A stretch of 64,000 nt of DNA from Bombardia bombarda (lineage: Eukaryota; Ascomycota; Sordariomycetes; Sordariales; Lasiosphaeriaceae). Where the stretch lies: positions 6,262,001-6,326,000 of the forward strand of contig JAULSR010000002.1 in NCBI GenBank assembly GCA_030512295.1, read 5' to 3'. Position 1 is the stretch's first letter, and every line of letters starts with the position of its first letter. The position numbers were made by a program, and so were the translations under genes. The notes under the pieces are model-generated. The model did not search any database. It worked only from the letters and a program-made list of their open reading frames with translations, and was not told where the DNA came from. Shown one piece after another: positions 47,699 through 59,164 of this stretch.

Positions 47699-48821
47699 CA
47701 ATTGTTTACTGGTTCAAGCTTACCCGAGACATTGAAACTGTCATCAATGTCGATCATCAAGTAGTCGGTACCCTTGGCGCATTTCGATGTTCAAGTCAAA
47801 GTTCGAGAAGCCGAAGTCGATCTCCCGAAAAGTGTGGAGCTGCAGAAAGCCCTGATCCCTTTCCGCAGCTCTTATCTTATCAAGGTCCATCTTGAAGAAC
47901 AGCCCGCACGTCATCGTCGGTGTACTGAATACGCTACCTACATTATCATGACTGGGGATGTAGTTGATTATAGTCGCGACGAGCAAGGAAAACGAATACC
48001 TACCTTAGTTAGCCTCCATCACCATGTCAATCCGCCATGGTTACCGGAATTATTCGCTTCTTTAGGAGTGTGCATCCCATTGCAGCGATTGCAGCCCCCA
48101 GGTACATGTACATACCTAAGGTACCAACCTACCGTTTGATGGTGGGGTTCCATGAAGCAGCACGGAAGCATTTGTGCCACCGTCGTGCGCATGTAGGCTC
48201 ATCTCGCCGTGTAACGAACAAATGAGCCCCGGCCAAGCCAGTATCTCGCCCATGTCGCCGTGATGGTTGCAGGTCGCCAAATCAGATACGTAATGTCGTG
48301 AGGTGTCTCATTGAGGCGGACGTGCTGAGTGGTTGCCACTCGAATGGTGCGCAGGCCCCAATAGGCCTTGGCACGGGCCTGGCGTTAATATCCCGCACGA
48401 CTGGGGTATCGGGCTGAGAGCTAGGCTCCTCGGGGGGTTCTCTGGGGGCTAGTCCAAGATGATGGAGGGTCCCTTGTTGGACGACTCGTCTGATGACACC
48501 AATTGCGAGACCAATCGTGCTCGAGAATTTAGCCCGCTATCGCATATCGCATATCGGCAGGCTGGGCTATTATTTTTTGGCTGGTTGCATCCATTCCTTC
48601 TTTCATTGTCTGCGGCTGAGCTTGGCCTTCCCAATTATTATAAGACGAAAGCTATTTCATTGTTAGAGTGACCCTGACCCTCTTCGCCCTTTTATATACC
48701 GTCTGGCCAATTTCTCCGTCTTCCCACCTTACATCATCGCCGCTTTGTCGCAACATCTCTCTCTCGCTCCAAACGAACATTGCATTCTTTTGCTCGGCAT
48801 TCGATAGCCCGTGATTTCGCA
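47699..48821. other. Intergenic region
   Basis: About 1.1 kb lies between two plus-strand genes. A frame at 47774-48139 lacks an ATG start and a family signal. The last 150 bp is CT-rich and should be the promoter and 5' UTR of the DUF3602 gene. Confidence 0.35.
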
Positions 48822-49554
48822 ATGTCTGCCCCCGAAGTTTCCCACGGCCGCGGCGGCGCCGGCAACATCAACCCCGATGAGACCAAGTATGTCGATGGAG
48901 AGGTCGTTCGCGCAGGTCCGGTGGGCAGCCATGGAGATGGCGCATTCAGCACCGGTCGCGGAGGTATGGCCTGACCCCCCTTTCCATCACCACCCAGTCT
49001 GTCCCTCTGTACGCGATCTCGTCGCAAGTTGTCTCTCTCATTTCGCTTCAACAACGAGACACGAAACAACAAGACACAAACATAATCCCCCGTGTTCTAC
49101 CTTATCGCAGGAGCTTCAACCCTCAAACATCGTCCAAACATGTCCCACCCACGCACGCCAAGGCTCGGGTAGCGATAAGGAAATACGATAGCTTGGATTT
49201 CCCGTTCTCCACAGCCACGAACCCTCCTAACCGCACCAACAAACCCAGCCCAGAAGGGGGGAAAGTGGGAAGGCAGGAAAGCAGTAAGGCTGACTGACAT
49301 GAACGCGCATAGGAGCCGCCAACATCGGCGACGCAAACGTCAACAACGCGGTGCGCGCGGACCAGGACATCATCCCTGAGGCAGCCACCCGACCGAGCCA
49401 GGACACCGATTATCACACGGGCCGTGGCGGTGCCGGTAACTCGCACATCACGCCCAAGGAGGAGCAAGTCAAGAAGGTCCTCAACGGCGATGCGCCCCCC
49501 GTCGGCCTGGCCGACAAGCTGAAGCACAAGATCCTGGGCGTGTTCAAGAAGTAA
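48822..49554 (+). CDS. DUF3602 small Gly-rich protein
   Basis: Two exons, 48822-48963 and 49313-49554, give 127 residues. The protein has three copies of a GRGGAxN/GRGG motif: HGRGGAGNINPDE near the start, STGRGGAANIGDANVNN across the splice join, and YHTGRGGAGNSHITPKEE. This spacing is the hallmark of the fungal DUF3602 family. The C-terminus is a short amphipathic basic helix (LADKLKHKILGVFKK) that could contact membranes. No function is established that I can name. The single intron is 349 nt, several times longer than the others in this window, and lies inside the second motif. Confidence 0.85.
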
Positions 49555-50146
49555 ATGGGAAGGGGGGAAGTTCGAAAAGCTGGGGTACAAGAGGAGGCTG
49601 GGGGGTGTATCGACCACCGCGTCTGGCGATGCCTATTTGAGAGGTGAAGGGTGTGAAGAAGAGGGGGGAGCCTGCGCATGAACCAATACCCATTTCTGTC
49701 TTATTCTTTTCTTCTTGCTTGACTGAGCTTCTGGGCTCTATTTAATCAGCATCTGCTTTTGGCCGTCGTTCTGGCAACAGAGCAACCCGCCATTTGCGAT
49801 CCTGCCAAATCTTTTAGGACTGTCATATTCCCATCCATTTTCAGCTACTAATAAAACATACTACCGGATCGGAATCGACGCGCGCTTTCCTGGGTGCCAA
49901 ATAATTAAGCCATTTTGATTTTGCCGCTGATAAAACGAAATTGGAAACGAGTTGTCTCTGCACGACATTGTGTGGTATCATTGGTGGACACTTTGAGAGG
50001 AGTCATGAATCCTGATAGTAGCCTTGCCGTCTCACTGCTTGTAGTGTATAACACTTACCGGGTATATCCCACCCCAATGTCACAAGGGCATGGCATGCAT
50101 CGTCATTGGCCCTCAAAAGAAAGCTTGGCGAGACCGTAGAGATAGA
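49555..50146. other. Intergenic region upstream of a MITE
   Basis: About 590 bp downstream of the DUF3602 gene, probably with its 3' UTR. No gene is recognisable. Confidence 0.35.
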
Positions 50147-50332
50147 TACAGTGCCAGTTCAATAAGTCTGGCCCCATGTGCGACCACCACCTACAGCTAC
50201 ACTACCTACAACTATCCCATTTATAACTATCCCACCTCCAACTATTCCATTTGAGTTATGAAACTCAAGCTTGGGTACAAATAGATAGGTGGTAAAATTG
50301 GTGAGGGGCCAGACTTTTTGACTCCTACTGTA
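50147..50332. mobile_element. MITE copy 1 (Tc1/mariner-like ends)
   Basis: A 186-bp element starts TACAGT and ends ACTGTA. The terminal inverted repeats are about 28 bp with a few mismatches; the inner 12 bp (AAGTCTGGCCCC / GGGGCCAGACTT) are perfect. The TA at each end fits a TA target duplication. The interior has several CAACTATCCCAT-type 15-bp units and encodes nothing. Confidence 0.75.
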
Positions 50333-50885
50333 CCACCTGGGCTGAGCAGAGAGAAGATAAGCCGCCCCAAGTATTATAGTGTAGTTTTCGATCGGCGAGA
50401 AGACGGCTTGTGATCAACGCACTTGCTGTTATGGGCGAGACAATGGACACCACCTGATTGGTCGCTCTCCTTGCTATCTTCATCTTCCAAGTTCTTGCTG
50501 GCTCTTTCTCCTCGCACTCCAAGTGGCGATGCGAATATAAGTGATAGATGCCCATTGAACGCGATGGAGCGGGGGATGATTTTACAACCTTTCCCAGTTA
50601 TGGTTGTTTCCTGAGGCTATCATGAACATGCCGCGCTGTTAACATCCAGTTCAACCTCAGACGCAAGCTACTACAGTTTACCAGCACGACAAAATACCAA
50701 TACCTATTATTATCTTCACCTGTTTCTCATAAGGTGGTTGGTCCTATTTCCCCGGCCAAATGCAAGACGCGCCGCGCCTGCACGTTCCCTTCTTTCTTAT
50801 CTCCGCCAGAAGGGCGGAGACGTTTCTGCATTCTTCCGATTGCACGTTTTATAAAGGCAGCTTCACCTAGCCAACAGCGCGGTGA
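50333..50885. other. Spacer between the two MITE copies
   Basis: About 550 bp without a supported gene separates the two copies. No family signal is seen. Confidence 0.35.
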
Positions 50886-51099
50886 GACTCCGTCAGTCAA
50901 TAAGTCTGGCCCTTTTTTGTTCGACACCACCTACAACTATCCCGCCTCCAACTATCCCATCTCCAACTATCCCATCTCCAACTATCCTATCTACAACTAT
51001 CCCATTCATAACTATTGCAAATTAGTTATAGAGGTCAAACTTCTGTACAATTAGGTGGTAAAGTTGGGGAGGGGGCCAGACTTTTTGACCCATACTGTA
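50886..51099. mobile_element. MITE copy 2, expanded internal tandem repeat
   Basis: A second copy in the same orientation as copy 1. The right end ACTGTA (51094-51099) and the AAGTCTGGCCC / GGGCCAGACTT inverted repeats are kept, while the outer left end has drifted. It is about 214 bp because the internal 15-bp repeat is longer. It ends 207 bp before the ATG22 start codon. Confidence 0.72.
50930..51015 (+). repeat. 15-bp minisatellite inside MITE copy 2
   Basis: Five to six tandem units of about CAACTATCCCATCTC, with single-base variants. Units two and three are nearly identical, which suggests recent slippage. Copy 1 has a shorter, more diverged version at about 50190-50250. Confidence 0.85.
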
Positions 51100-51306
51100 A
51101 CAGATTGGAACCCCGCCACCATTGGGGATCGTGGAAAAGGACCTAGAGCGAGAGCCATCTGACAATTGCGTTGGGCGTAGGCTGGCACCTCGGGGAGATC
51201 TGCTAGTCAGCTGTATTATAGCGGGCTTACACCGCTGTAAGGCTAGGGTAAAAGTACCTACCCCGTGGCTGCCTGTCCCGTGCCGCCTGGGTGGGCTGAG
51301 GGAACG

Positions 51307-53499
51307 ATGGCGCCGCACAACACCAGCGAGCCAACAGGTGGTCGTCGCCCGCCAATGGTGCCACGCCTATTTTCACGTCTTTCGTATGCATCCAAGCCCT
51401 CATTCAAGTCGCATTCATCGTCCTTCGAGGCCGACGACGAGCTTTCGACCGCCACAAACTCCCGCAGGATGAGCCCAAGAAGCAGCAGCGACGGCGACAC
51501 GGGCGACCTGTTATTTAACGGCAATGGAGCGCTGCCGCCAGAGCCGGCCCGCTACGCTGGGGAAGACACGCGCCCCACCAGCTCCAAGGAGCTCAACGGC
51601 TGGTACGCCTATGCATTCGCCGCCGAGGTCTATGTTATCTGTGGTCAGTCTGCTTGCTGCTTGGTTAAAACTCATGTTTGCAGAGGCTAACTGGTGTTAT
51701 ATATTGCTGCAGGCATCGGTGCGTCTATTTCCAATACCTGCTAGCTACAGTGTCGTGGTGCATTGCTTGCATCTTGCCATCACCATCGATACAGTTAAAA
51801 ACAAGATGGTACAGGGGCTAACAAGTTGGCAGGTTCCTTCATTCCCATACTCCTTGAAAGTTTAGCAAGAGAGAATGGAGTTCTCCTCTCCGACCGACAA
51901 TCGCCATGCGGTTCCAGCTCCGACAGGTTTGCAGACGATGACGGACAGTGTGTCGTCTACGTTCTGGGCATGGAGATCAACACAGCGAGCTTCGCCATGT
52001 ACACGTTTAGCGTGAGCGTCCTGGTACAAGCGCTGCTGGTCGTCAGCATCAGCTGCGCGGCAGACCACGGCAACTACAGAAAGAAACTGCTCCTAGCCTT
52101 TGCCTGGATCGGCAGCTTCTCCGTCATGGCCTATATCTTCGTGTCCAAGGAGGTCTACCTCCTCGGCGCCTTTCTGGCCATTCTTTCAAACACCTCGTTT
52201 GGCGCGTCATTCGTCCTCCTCAACTCATTCTTGCCCCTTCTCGTGAGGCATCACGCATCTGTGAAATACCCAGATGATTTCCGCACCCCCGATCTCGCGG
52301 CTACCGAAAATGAGTCGCAGCGTATGGAGGACTCACCACAGCTGGATCCGGACTCGGCGGCACACATGAACGACTCTAGGACAGCGTTACTGTCGACCGA
52401 TATGCTCGACGAGGGAGAGCTACTCACTCGCATCAAGTCGCACGAGGATCTTACGTCCCTTGAACTGCAACTGTCCACGCAGATCTCGGCCAAGGGCATC
52501 GGGATCGGATATATCGCCGGCCTCTTTCTGCAATGCGTTGCTATATTCATCCTCATTCAGATGCACAACTCAACCTGGTCTCAGCGAGTTGTCCTGTTCA
52601 CCATCGGCGCCTGGTGGGCGATATTCACCATCCCGGCTGCCATGTGGCTCCGACCCCGGCCAGGGCCTCCGTTGGGTTCGACATCAAGCCAAAGGGGCAT
52701 CCGTTCCTGGATCTCTTACACCATTTACGCATGGAAGTCGCTCTTCCGCACCATCCAGATGGCCCGCCGGCTCGTCGACATTGTGCTGTTCCTGTCCGGC
52801 TGGTTCCTGCTGTCAGATGCCATCGCGACCACGTCCTCCACCGCGATCCTCTTCGCCAAAACGCAGCTCCACATGGAGCCCTGGGCCCTGGGCATGATCA
52901 ACGTGATTTCCACCGCCGCCGGCATCATGGGCGCGTTCTCGTGGTCCTTCATCTCTCGACGGCTCCGTCTGCAGGCCCATCAGACCATCCTCGCATGCAT
53001 CGCCCTGTTCGAGCTCATACCTCTCTACGGGCTCTTAGGGTATCTGCCCTTTGTCAAGAACTGGGGCGTCCTGGGCCTTCAGCAGCCGTGGGAGATGTAC
53101 CCCCTGGCGGCCGTGTATGGGTTCGTCCTGGGCGGGCTCAGCGGCTACTGTCGGTCCCTCTACGGCGAGCTGATCCCCCCCGGATCCGAGGCTGCCTTTT
53201 ACGCCCTCTATGCCATCACGGATAAGGGCTCGAGCGTGTTTGGGCCGGCGATTGTTGGCGCTATTATCGATGCCTCTGGGGAGATCCGGCCGGCTTTTTG
53301 GTTCCTTGCGGTTATTGTCGGGCTTCCGGCCCCGCTTATATGGTTCATTGATGTGGAACGGGGGAGGGCGGAGGGCGAGAAGCTGGCTGAGATTATTGAG
53401 GGGTTCAAGATACAGCACGGTGTTGAAGCGGACAGTCTGGGCGATGTTGATGCCAGCGGCGTTTTGGCTGCTTATGACGAGGACGAGGATTCACAGTGA
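51307..53499 (+). CDS. atg22: Autophagy protein Atg22, vacuolar amino-acid effluxer
   Basis: Three exons, 51307-51643, 51713-51718 and 51833-53499, give 669 residues. Exon 2 is a 6-nt microexon (GCATCG) that restores the family sequence VYVICGIGSFIPILLE. Atg22 is an MFS-related vacuolar membrane protein that exports amino acids released by autophagic breakdown. The first 100 residues are cytosolic and Ser-rich. Membrane helices begin at WYAYAFAAEVYVI. Family stretches include ESLARENGVLLSDRQSPC, GNYRKKLLLAFAWIGS, SNTSFGASFVLLNSFLPLL, LFLSGWFLLSDAIATTSSTA and GELIPPGSEAAFYALYAITD. A long acidic loop (about 255-310) is typical of filamentous fungi. MITE copy 2 lies in the proximal promoter. Confidence 0.95.
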
Positions 53500-55044
53500 T
53501 GGATGCGCTGACCCTGATTCCTAACCCCGCCGGACACATGTTTTGGTGATAGTGATAGCTTCTCTGTTTTTTTTTTTTTGTCGAGGCATGAATGGGTGTG
53601 CTTCTGTGCATAGCGTCGGCGTCGGGTAGGTGTCGAGGAGTTCCAAAGGACGTGTGGGTTTTCTTTTTCCTCAGTTTGGCGTGAAGCTCATGGTTATATA
53701 GGTATTCTATCTGGTGATATTTCTAATGCAGGATACATGTCGAGGTAATCCTTACAGCTTGCATACATGTTCCCATGGGTTTCAAGTTGTTCTGAGCCGA
53801 ATTAGTGCATACCTAGTCTTGAGTCATGTGGCGGAACATGTTGAAAGCTCAAGGCAACCAGAAGCACTCCAAATGTCAGATCGTATCGAACACGGCACAA
53901 TGGATGTATGTCTCTGAGTAGTATATTGTCATGGTGCTATGGAACCTACAAACCTTATTGGCGGTTGATGTCCGGCAATTTGCATGCAGTGCATCATTGC
54001 CGGCATTCGCGTCAGCTCTTCCATGGCCTGGGTGTCGTTTTCATTACTATAAAGAGCAGATTCCACACCTGATGAGGCGATCGTGTCACTTTTTACGGGG
54101 ACGACGAATACAGGTGCAGATATTATTCCACACTGTTGGTGGGTATTTCAGCTCACTAAGAGGGCAGTACCTTAAGTTTCGCACTGGGTCCTAGGTAACC
54201 AGTACCCGTAATAAGATATGGAACCCGCCCCGTCCCCAATGCCTGTCCGTGGCGTGCATAGAAAAAGAGGGAAGGAAGAGGGGAAGCTGGGGCCACATTG
54301 CTTCTCTAAGCAGAACGGCTGCATCTTATTGGCTGGAGGATGAAAAAGGGCAGTTACCAGCCACAGCATTTCTCCTTCCCTGGTTCCCGCTCGAGCTTCT
54401 CCTCACCTCCCTTCCCTGCTCTTCCCTGCCCGGCCGAGCTTTCCACCTCTCGTTTGGGCGGATAAAGAAATCACGTGGCTGGGGGTTATTGTTTTTTCCT
54501 GGCAGCCCAGTGGCGGACGCGGTCTCAGAAATTTTGATCGCTGTCAACTTCTTTGCGACAATCACTCTCCCATCGTCCATTGACGTCCGAGCATCGCTCA
54601 TCTGGGCAGCAACCACGCAGGGAACTTGGACAAGAGCTGCCATTGTTATTTGCACCCCAGACAGGTCGAGACAGGCTCCCGGGAGCGCCGCTTCGGTCGC
54701 CCTTTCCCTTGCCGAACAAGCCCAAAGAGTTCCAACCAGAGAGCAGCCCTCCCTCGCTCCCAGCCACCACATCCCGCATCCCGCAACCAAGAACCCGCTC
54801 TCGCTCACCACCACCACACTCCATCGCACCGCACCACATCGCGGCTGGAGCGAGCGCGCGATCGAGCTTCCATCCATCGCCTCTTTTGGTCGACCATCGC
54901 CAACAACTAACTCATCATCATCCTCACCGCCTCCCGGACTCTTGGACTCCCGTCGCGCAGACGAGTCCCAGTCCAACCCTTTATCAAACGACCGTTCCGC
55001 CCCATTCCGCTCGCTCGCCCGCGCGGCCCCAGGCATTGCCAACC
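53500..55044. promoter_or_regulatory. Intergenic region and probable 5' UTR of the BAH-PHD gene
   Basis: About 1.5 kb lies between two plus-strand genes. The last 650 bp is C-rich with many open frames (for example 54249-55070), all low in complexity and ending in or crossing the true start; I read it as promoter and 5' UTR. A T-run lies at about 53569-53579. Confidence 0.4.
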
Positions 55045-56667
55045 ATGGCGTCCGCGCGCAAGAGGCCTAGGGCTCCCGAAACCGAGGACAACCGTGCCGA
55101 ATGTCCCTTCGTCATCAAAATTGTCGATCCAAAAGATAAGGAACAGAAGAAGAAGAAGCGCCGGCGCACCGATGGCGGCGAAGACGACGATATCGGGCCA
55201 CGCGTCAACATCCAGATGTCGCCCTTTGCGCCGTGTGGAAAGTTCAAGACATTTGAAACAATGGACGTCCACTGGCAGGTTGACCCAGCCAAGAAGTGGA
55301 CAGACATGACAAGATACAACAGCTTCGTCCGTAAGTCAATTCCCTTCGATCGCCGCATCCCGTGAACCCTTGAACTCGCCATGGCTGACTTGCGCCTCGA
55401 CTCATAAAGTCAATGGAATCAAATATTTCAGCGAAGGCTTCATTTACGTCGCCAACGATTCCAGTATCGAGCGGCAAAAGTCAGTCGCCAATAGCGAGCC
55501 GATGCACCCCCGGAAGAAGTCGGATGACGATTGGGTTGCCCGCATCCTCGAGATACGCGCCAGTGATGAGCACCATGTCTACGCCCGCGTTTACTGGATG
55601 TATTGGCCAGACGAGCTCCCACAAGGCACCCACGACAACAAGAGAACTGTTCAGGGCCGCCAGCCATATCACGGCATCAATGAGTTGATTGCCTCCAACC
55701 ACAGTAAGTAGCCCAACTTGAGTCGTGCACACACGAGGAGAAAAAAGTAGCCATCTGACACGAGGCAGTGGACATCATCAACGTGGTTAGCGTAACCTCC
55801 CCAGCGACGGTGAAACAATGGTTTGAGGAGAATGACGAGGAGATACAAAACGCGCTATACTGGCGCCAGGCATTTGACGTTCGGACATATGAGCTCTCGG
55901 TAGGAAGCACCCCTCTCCAAATACCCCCAAGCTATCCATTTTGCTAATTCATTTTTTTTTTTTTTCATTAGACCGTCGAGCTCGTTTGCAGCTGCAATTC
56001 TCCCGCGAATCCCGACAAGTTGTTGATTGGATGCACGGATGAGACATGCAAGAAGTGGATGCATGTGCAGTGTATTATCGATGAGGCTTTACGGAGAACG
56101 TACAACGAACTGGGCACCGATAAACCGCACCTTCCCCCAGAGTCGTCCAAAGACGAGAAGAACGGAGACGAGGCAAAGCGGCCACTCAGTCCCTCAGAGA
56201 CAGGCGCCGCCGTCTCGGCACAACACTCCATCGATGTCAAGGCCGATGGCGAATCCGTGGACAGTGCAGTGCATGTCGACACACATGACAATGTCGAGGT
56301 CAAACAAGCAGATGATGAGGATGCACAGGTTGCACCAGAATATTCTCTACCCGATCGATCGGCAGAACCGCGGGCAGGAAGCGAAAAAGTGGACGCAGAC
56401 AGCAATAAAGCGACGGCCAACAAGTCCACCCCAGGTCGGAAGCCTGGCAGACCACGCAAGAAGTCGGAGATGAACGGCGATAGCTCAAAGCCATGGGAAG
56501 GGCTTTTTGAGGTTACCCTGAAGACAGACCCAACGTCAGGGCCCGTAAAGAAAGAGGAAGGTCTTCCCCTCCTCGTGTTTAAGGACTTACGCGAAGGAAT
56601 TGTTGGTGGTCAGAAGACGTGGACAGAGCCAGTAAGGTGTCTCGTCTGTGGTGCTTTGGTCAATTAG
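55045..56667 (+). CDS. BAH-PHD chromatin reader, EPR-1-like
   Basis: Four exons, 55045-55330, 55410-55703, 55769-55899 and 55972-56667, give 468 residues. A basic start (MASARKRPRAPETED, then KKKKRRR) is nuclear. The BAH domain spans about 96-235 (SEGFIYVANDSS, DDWVARILEIRAS, VYARVYWMYWPDELPQGT, INELIASNHMDIINVVS) with aromatic residues that could form a methyl-lysine cage. A PHD finger follows (CSCNSPANPDKLLIGC, CKKWMHVQC). An AT-hook GRKPGRPRKK lies at about 392-401, and the protein ends with a CLVC pair. In Neurospora the BAH-PHD protein EPR-1 reads H3K27me3 and mediates Polycomb-type silencing; the same layout suggests that role here, but paralogues with other targets exist. The acidic linker between PHD and AT-hook is probably disordered. 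Confidence 0.85.
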
Positions 56668-58412
56668 GTATTGATTCGAAGGAAACCCCATGCTCTCACG
56701 CGGAAATACGCCCCTACGATTGTTCTGGAGTCGAAAACCAAAACAGTGCTGTACTATAACGACGTTTAAGGGGCATATATTCTCCGCGACGGCAATACAG
56801 TGCAAGAGGACTTGGTGGAAGAGCAGGCCAGACCCAGACGATGCCACTCACAGCGGCTACGATATTGATATGGGCGGTTGTGGCCATCATGATCGAAACC
56901 AGGAAGTCTCGTCCACATGGGACGATAAGGCTTCTTGAGGTAATTAGCTTATTACTCGAACGCTCCACAAAAAGAAAAGGGGCAATCGACAATACGTTTT
57001 TCATTCTATTAAACGTTCTTAGCATGCTTTTTAGGAACGGCCAGACTTGAGGTGGAAAGGAACTTGGGAGGATACTCAAACGGAGGGCGAATTATTAAGC
57101 GTTGGCACCAGGGGATGGATTGAGGGTGGACGGGAATTGGGGGGGGGAGCCTTTATGGATGGTGTCCGAACTCTTTTCTACCTTGCTCTCTTTCCCTATC
57201 TCACTAACTAAACCCCCCATCCCCTTCTCATCCTCCGCTTTTTGAGATGTAGTCACATTTCATATTCATAACAAAGACTATGGGTACGAGGTGCCCACCG
57301 GAGAAGATGCTGTTGTCCAGCGGTCATATGGAGCACCGTCTAACAATTTTTATTTTATTATCCTTTTACCTTTTGTCTGTTTTTCTACTCACAAACGAAG
57401 GAAGCGAGACCTTGTGATTTTATATTTTATCACCTACCTAGTTATGAGGCGTAGATGCGTATGTACGTGGTATGTTTCGTGTGTGTGTGAGTGTTGTGTG
57501 TGACGGGTTTGAAGTGATGTTGGTGGATCACAGGGCAGGCGGCGGGCGGAAACCGAGCTACTTTCTTGTTGCCGACTTATTGTTTCTGGAGGTGTGGTGG
57601 TTGTCTGTTTCCGCGTTTTGGGTTGAAAGGTTATCAGAGATTTAGCTGCTGTGGCTATTGTTTGTTTGCGATAGCAGGGCAGGTGGGACAGATAGTCAGT
57701 TCGGTTCGGTCGGTCGGTCGGTCGGTCGGTCGAACAGCTGAATGGGAAGACAGAAGGAGAAGAAAGGAATGATAAAGAGCACTTACTATCTTGGCATGTA
57801 TTGGAAAATATCTTTCTCGTCTAGTACGTGTATTGTATGATGGTCCTATCCAATAACTGGACTGCTACTTACTACTAACTATAACTATGATCCCTCCTAC
57901 TATTCTATTATCAATCGTTCTGCACTAGTACGACGTCACCACGTCATCGGGCAAGGAGAGGGGGAAGGAACGAAGAGAAAGAGAAAGAGAATTTGTCAGA
58001 CTGATGAAGAGTTACTGGGTGTATTTGTTCTGTTAGGGTTGGATTGGTATTGGCATGGTAGCATCTATGTTTCTTTCATCATCTTAGAGTTGGTGAGCTC
58101 GACGAGGAGAATATATAAATAAAGTATTAAGAACTGAAAACGTGTATAATAAATGAATAAAAACTACTTGCTCACTTCGTTGCTGATGTACTTGACATGC
58201 TTGACATGGTTGATTGGCTTCTTTCCGTCCGCCCACAAACATCTCTCCGTCATTGTCGTATTCAGCGCCATACGCATACGATGAGATGAATTTGACTCTA
58301 CGCTGCGATTATTCTGATGGGTCACAACGAAACTAATAACGGCGTTGACGTTAATAAAAAAAATTGCAGCCGAAGTCTCCAGATAGAGAAAAGAAATACT
58401 AAAATGAACGAA
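56668..58412. other. Gene-poor region with tetranucleotide repeat
   Basis: About 1.7 kb of AT-rich sequence with a GGTC/CGGT tetranucleotide run at about 57703-57732. The first part is probably the 3' UTR of the BAH-PHD gene. No other gene is supported. Confidence 0.45.
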
Positions 58413-58506
58413 TGCCCAATAACAGGATTGAACTGTTGACCTTCGCATGACTTGATAGAACTTTCTTCTATTAGTACGACGCTCTAACCAGCTGAGCTAA
58501 TCGGGC
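58413..58506 (-). tRNA. tRNA-Ile(AAT) with an intron
   Basis: The minus strand folds as a standard tRNA of 74 nt plus a 20-nt intron. The acceptor stem is GCCCGAT/ATTGGGC with discriminator A. The D-arm region TAGCTCAGCTGG is a good A-box, the anticodon stem TCGTA/TGCGA encloses CTAATA (anticodon AAT), and the T-arm AACAG-TTCAATC-CTGTT is a good B-box. The intron follows position 37, the usual place. Anticodon AAT (read as IAT after editing) decodes Ile. Confidence 0.92.
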
Positions 58507-59164
58507 TGCTTATCGCTGATTTGATAAATAACAGGCACCCTAGTGCGGGTCATGGTGGCAAGGGGGTCAGGGGTTATGGGGGGTGGGAAATACTCCACTC
58601 TCATCATACCCAGCTAGGCTCATCAGGAAACCGATTATAGAAGTGCACAGCAGCATGGTAACATATCATACACGTGTGAGCGATAAGTATACATACGGAT
58701 ATATATATAGACCGTCGAGTGTTCCACACATGGCGCTATGACATGTCACCATAGTTTACAGATACTCATCAAACCTTGCCCACTTACATCTTATACTTCT
58801 GTACGTTCTAATCCATACCCGCTCGAGTCTGGTTCAGCTAGCCAACGCTTGATGTATAGAATCTGGAAAGCTCGTATTGCTTTCTATAGTACATGATATC
58901 GCTATGAAGCGCAGCGGCGAGCCCCTTGTCCCAGCCCAGAGTCTAGTAGATGGGCAGGCATCGGCCATTGTGCCCAGGGCCTTTGGCTTTCCCAAAACTA
59001 CATAGCTTTGTCCGTTTATATTGTAGACCACGGCCTGACACCACCGGAGCGAGGGGAGAAAATATTGATATTTCGGCGAGTTTGCGACCCCTGGCTGACT
59101 AACAGACTCACCTACCCCAAAGATGGCCTTAATGCCCCCGCATCACCAGACTTAAACAGTCTCT
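58507..59164. other. Intergenic region
   Basis: About 650 bp lies upstream of the tRNA and downstream of DPB4. No gene or repeat is supported. Confidence 0.35.

Noticed and set aside
47774..48139. 121-codon plus-strand frame after the RBR gene
   Set aside because: It lacks an ATG start and family features and does not splice onto either neighbour.
50886..51020. Possible CRISPR-like array from the regular 15-bp units
   Set aside because: Units are directly adjacent with no unique spacers and the host is a fungus; it is a minisatellite inside a MITE.
54249..55070. 273-codon plus-strand frame
   Set aside because: It is low in complexity, overlaps the true BAH-PHD start in another frame and shows no domain; read as promoter and 5' UTR.
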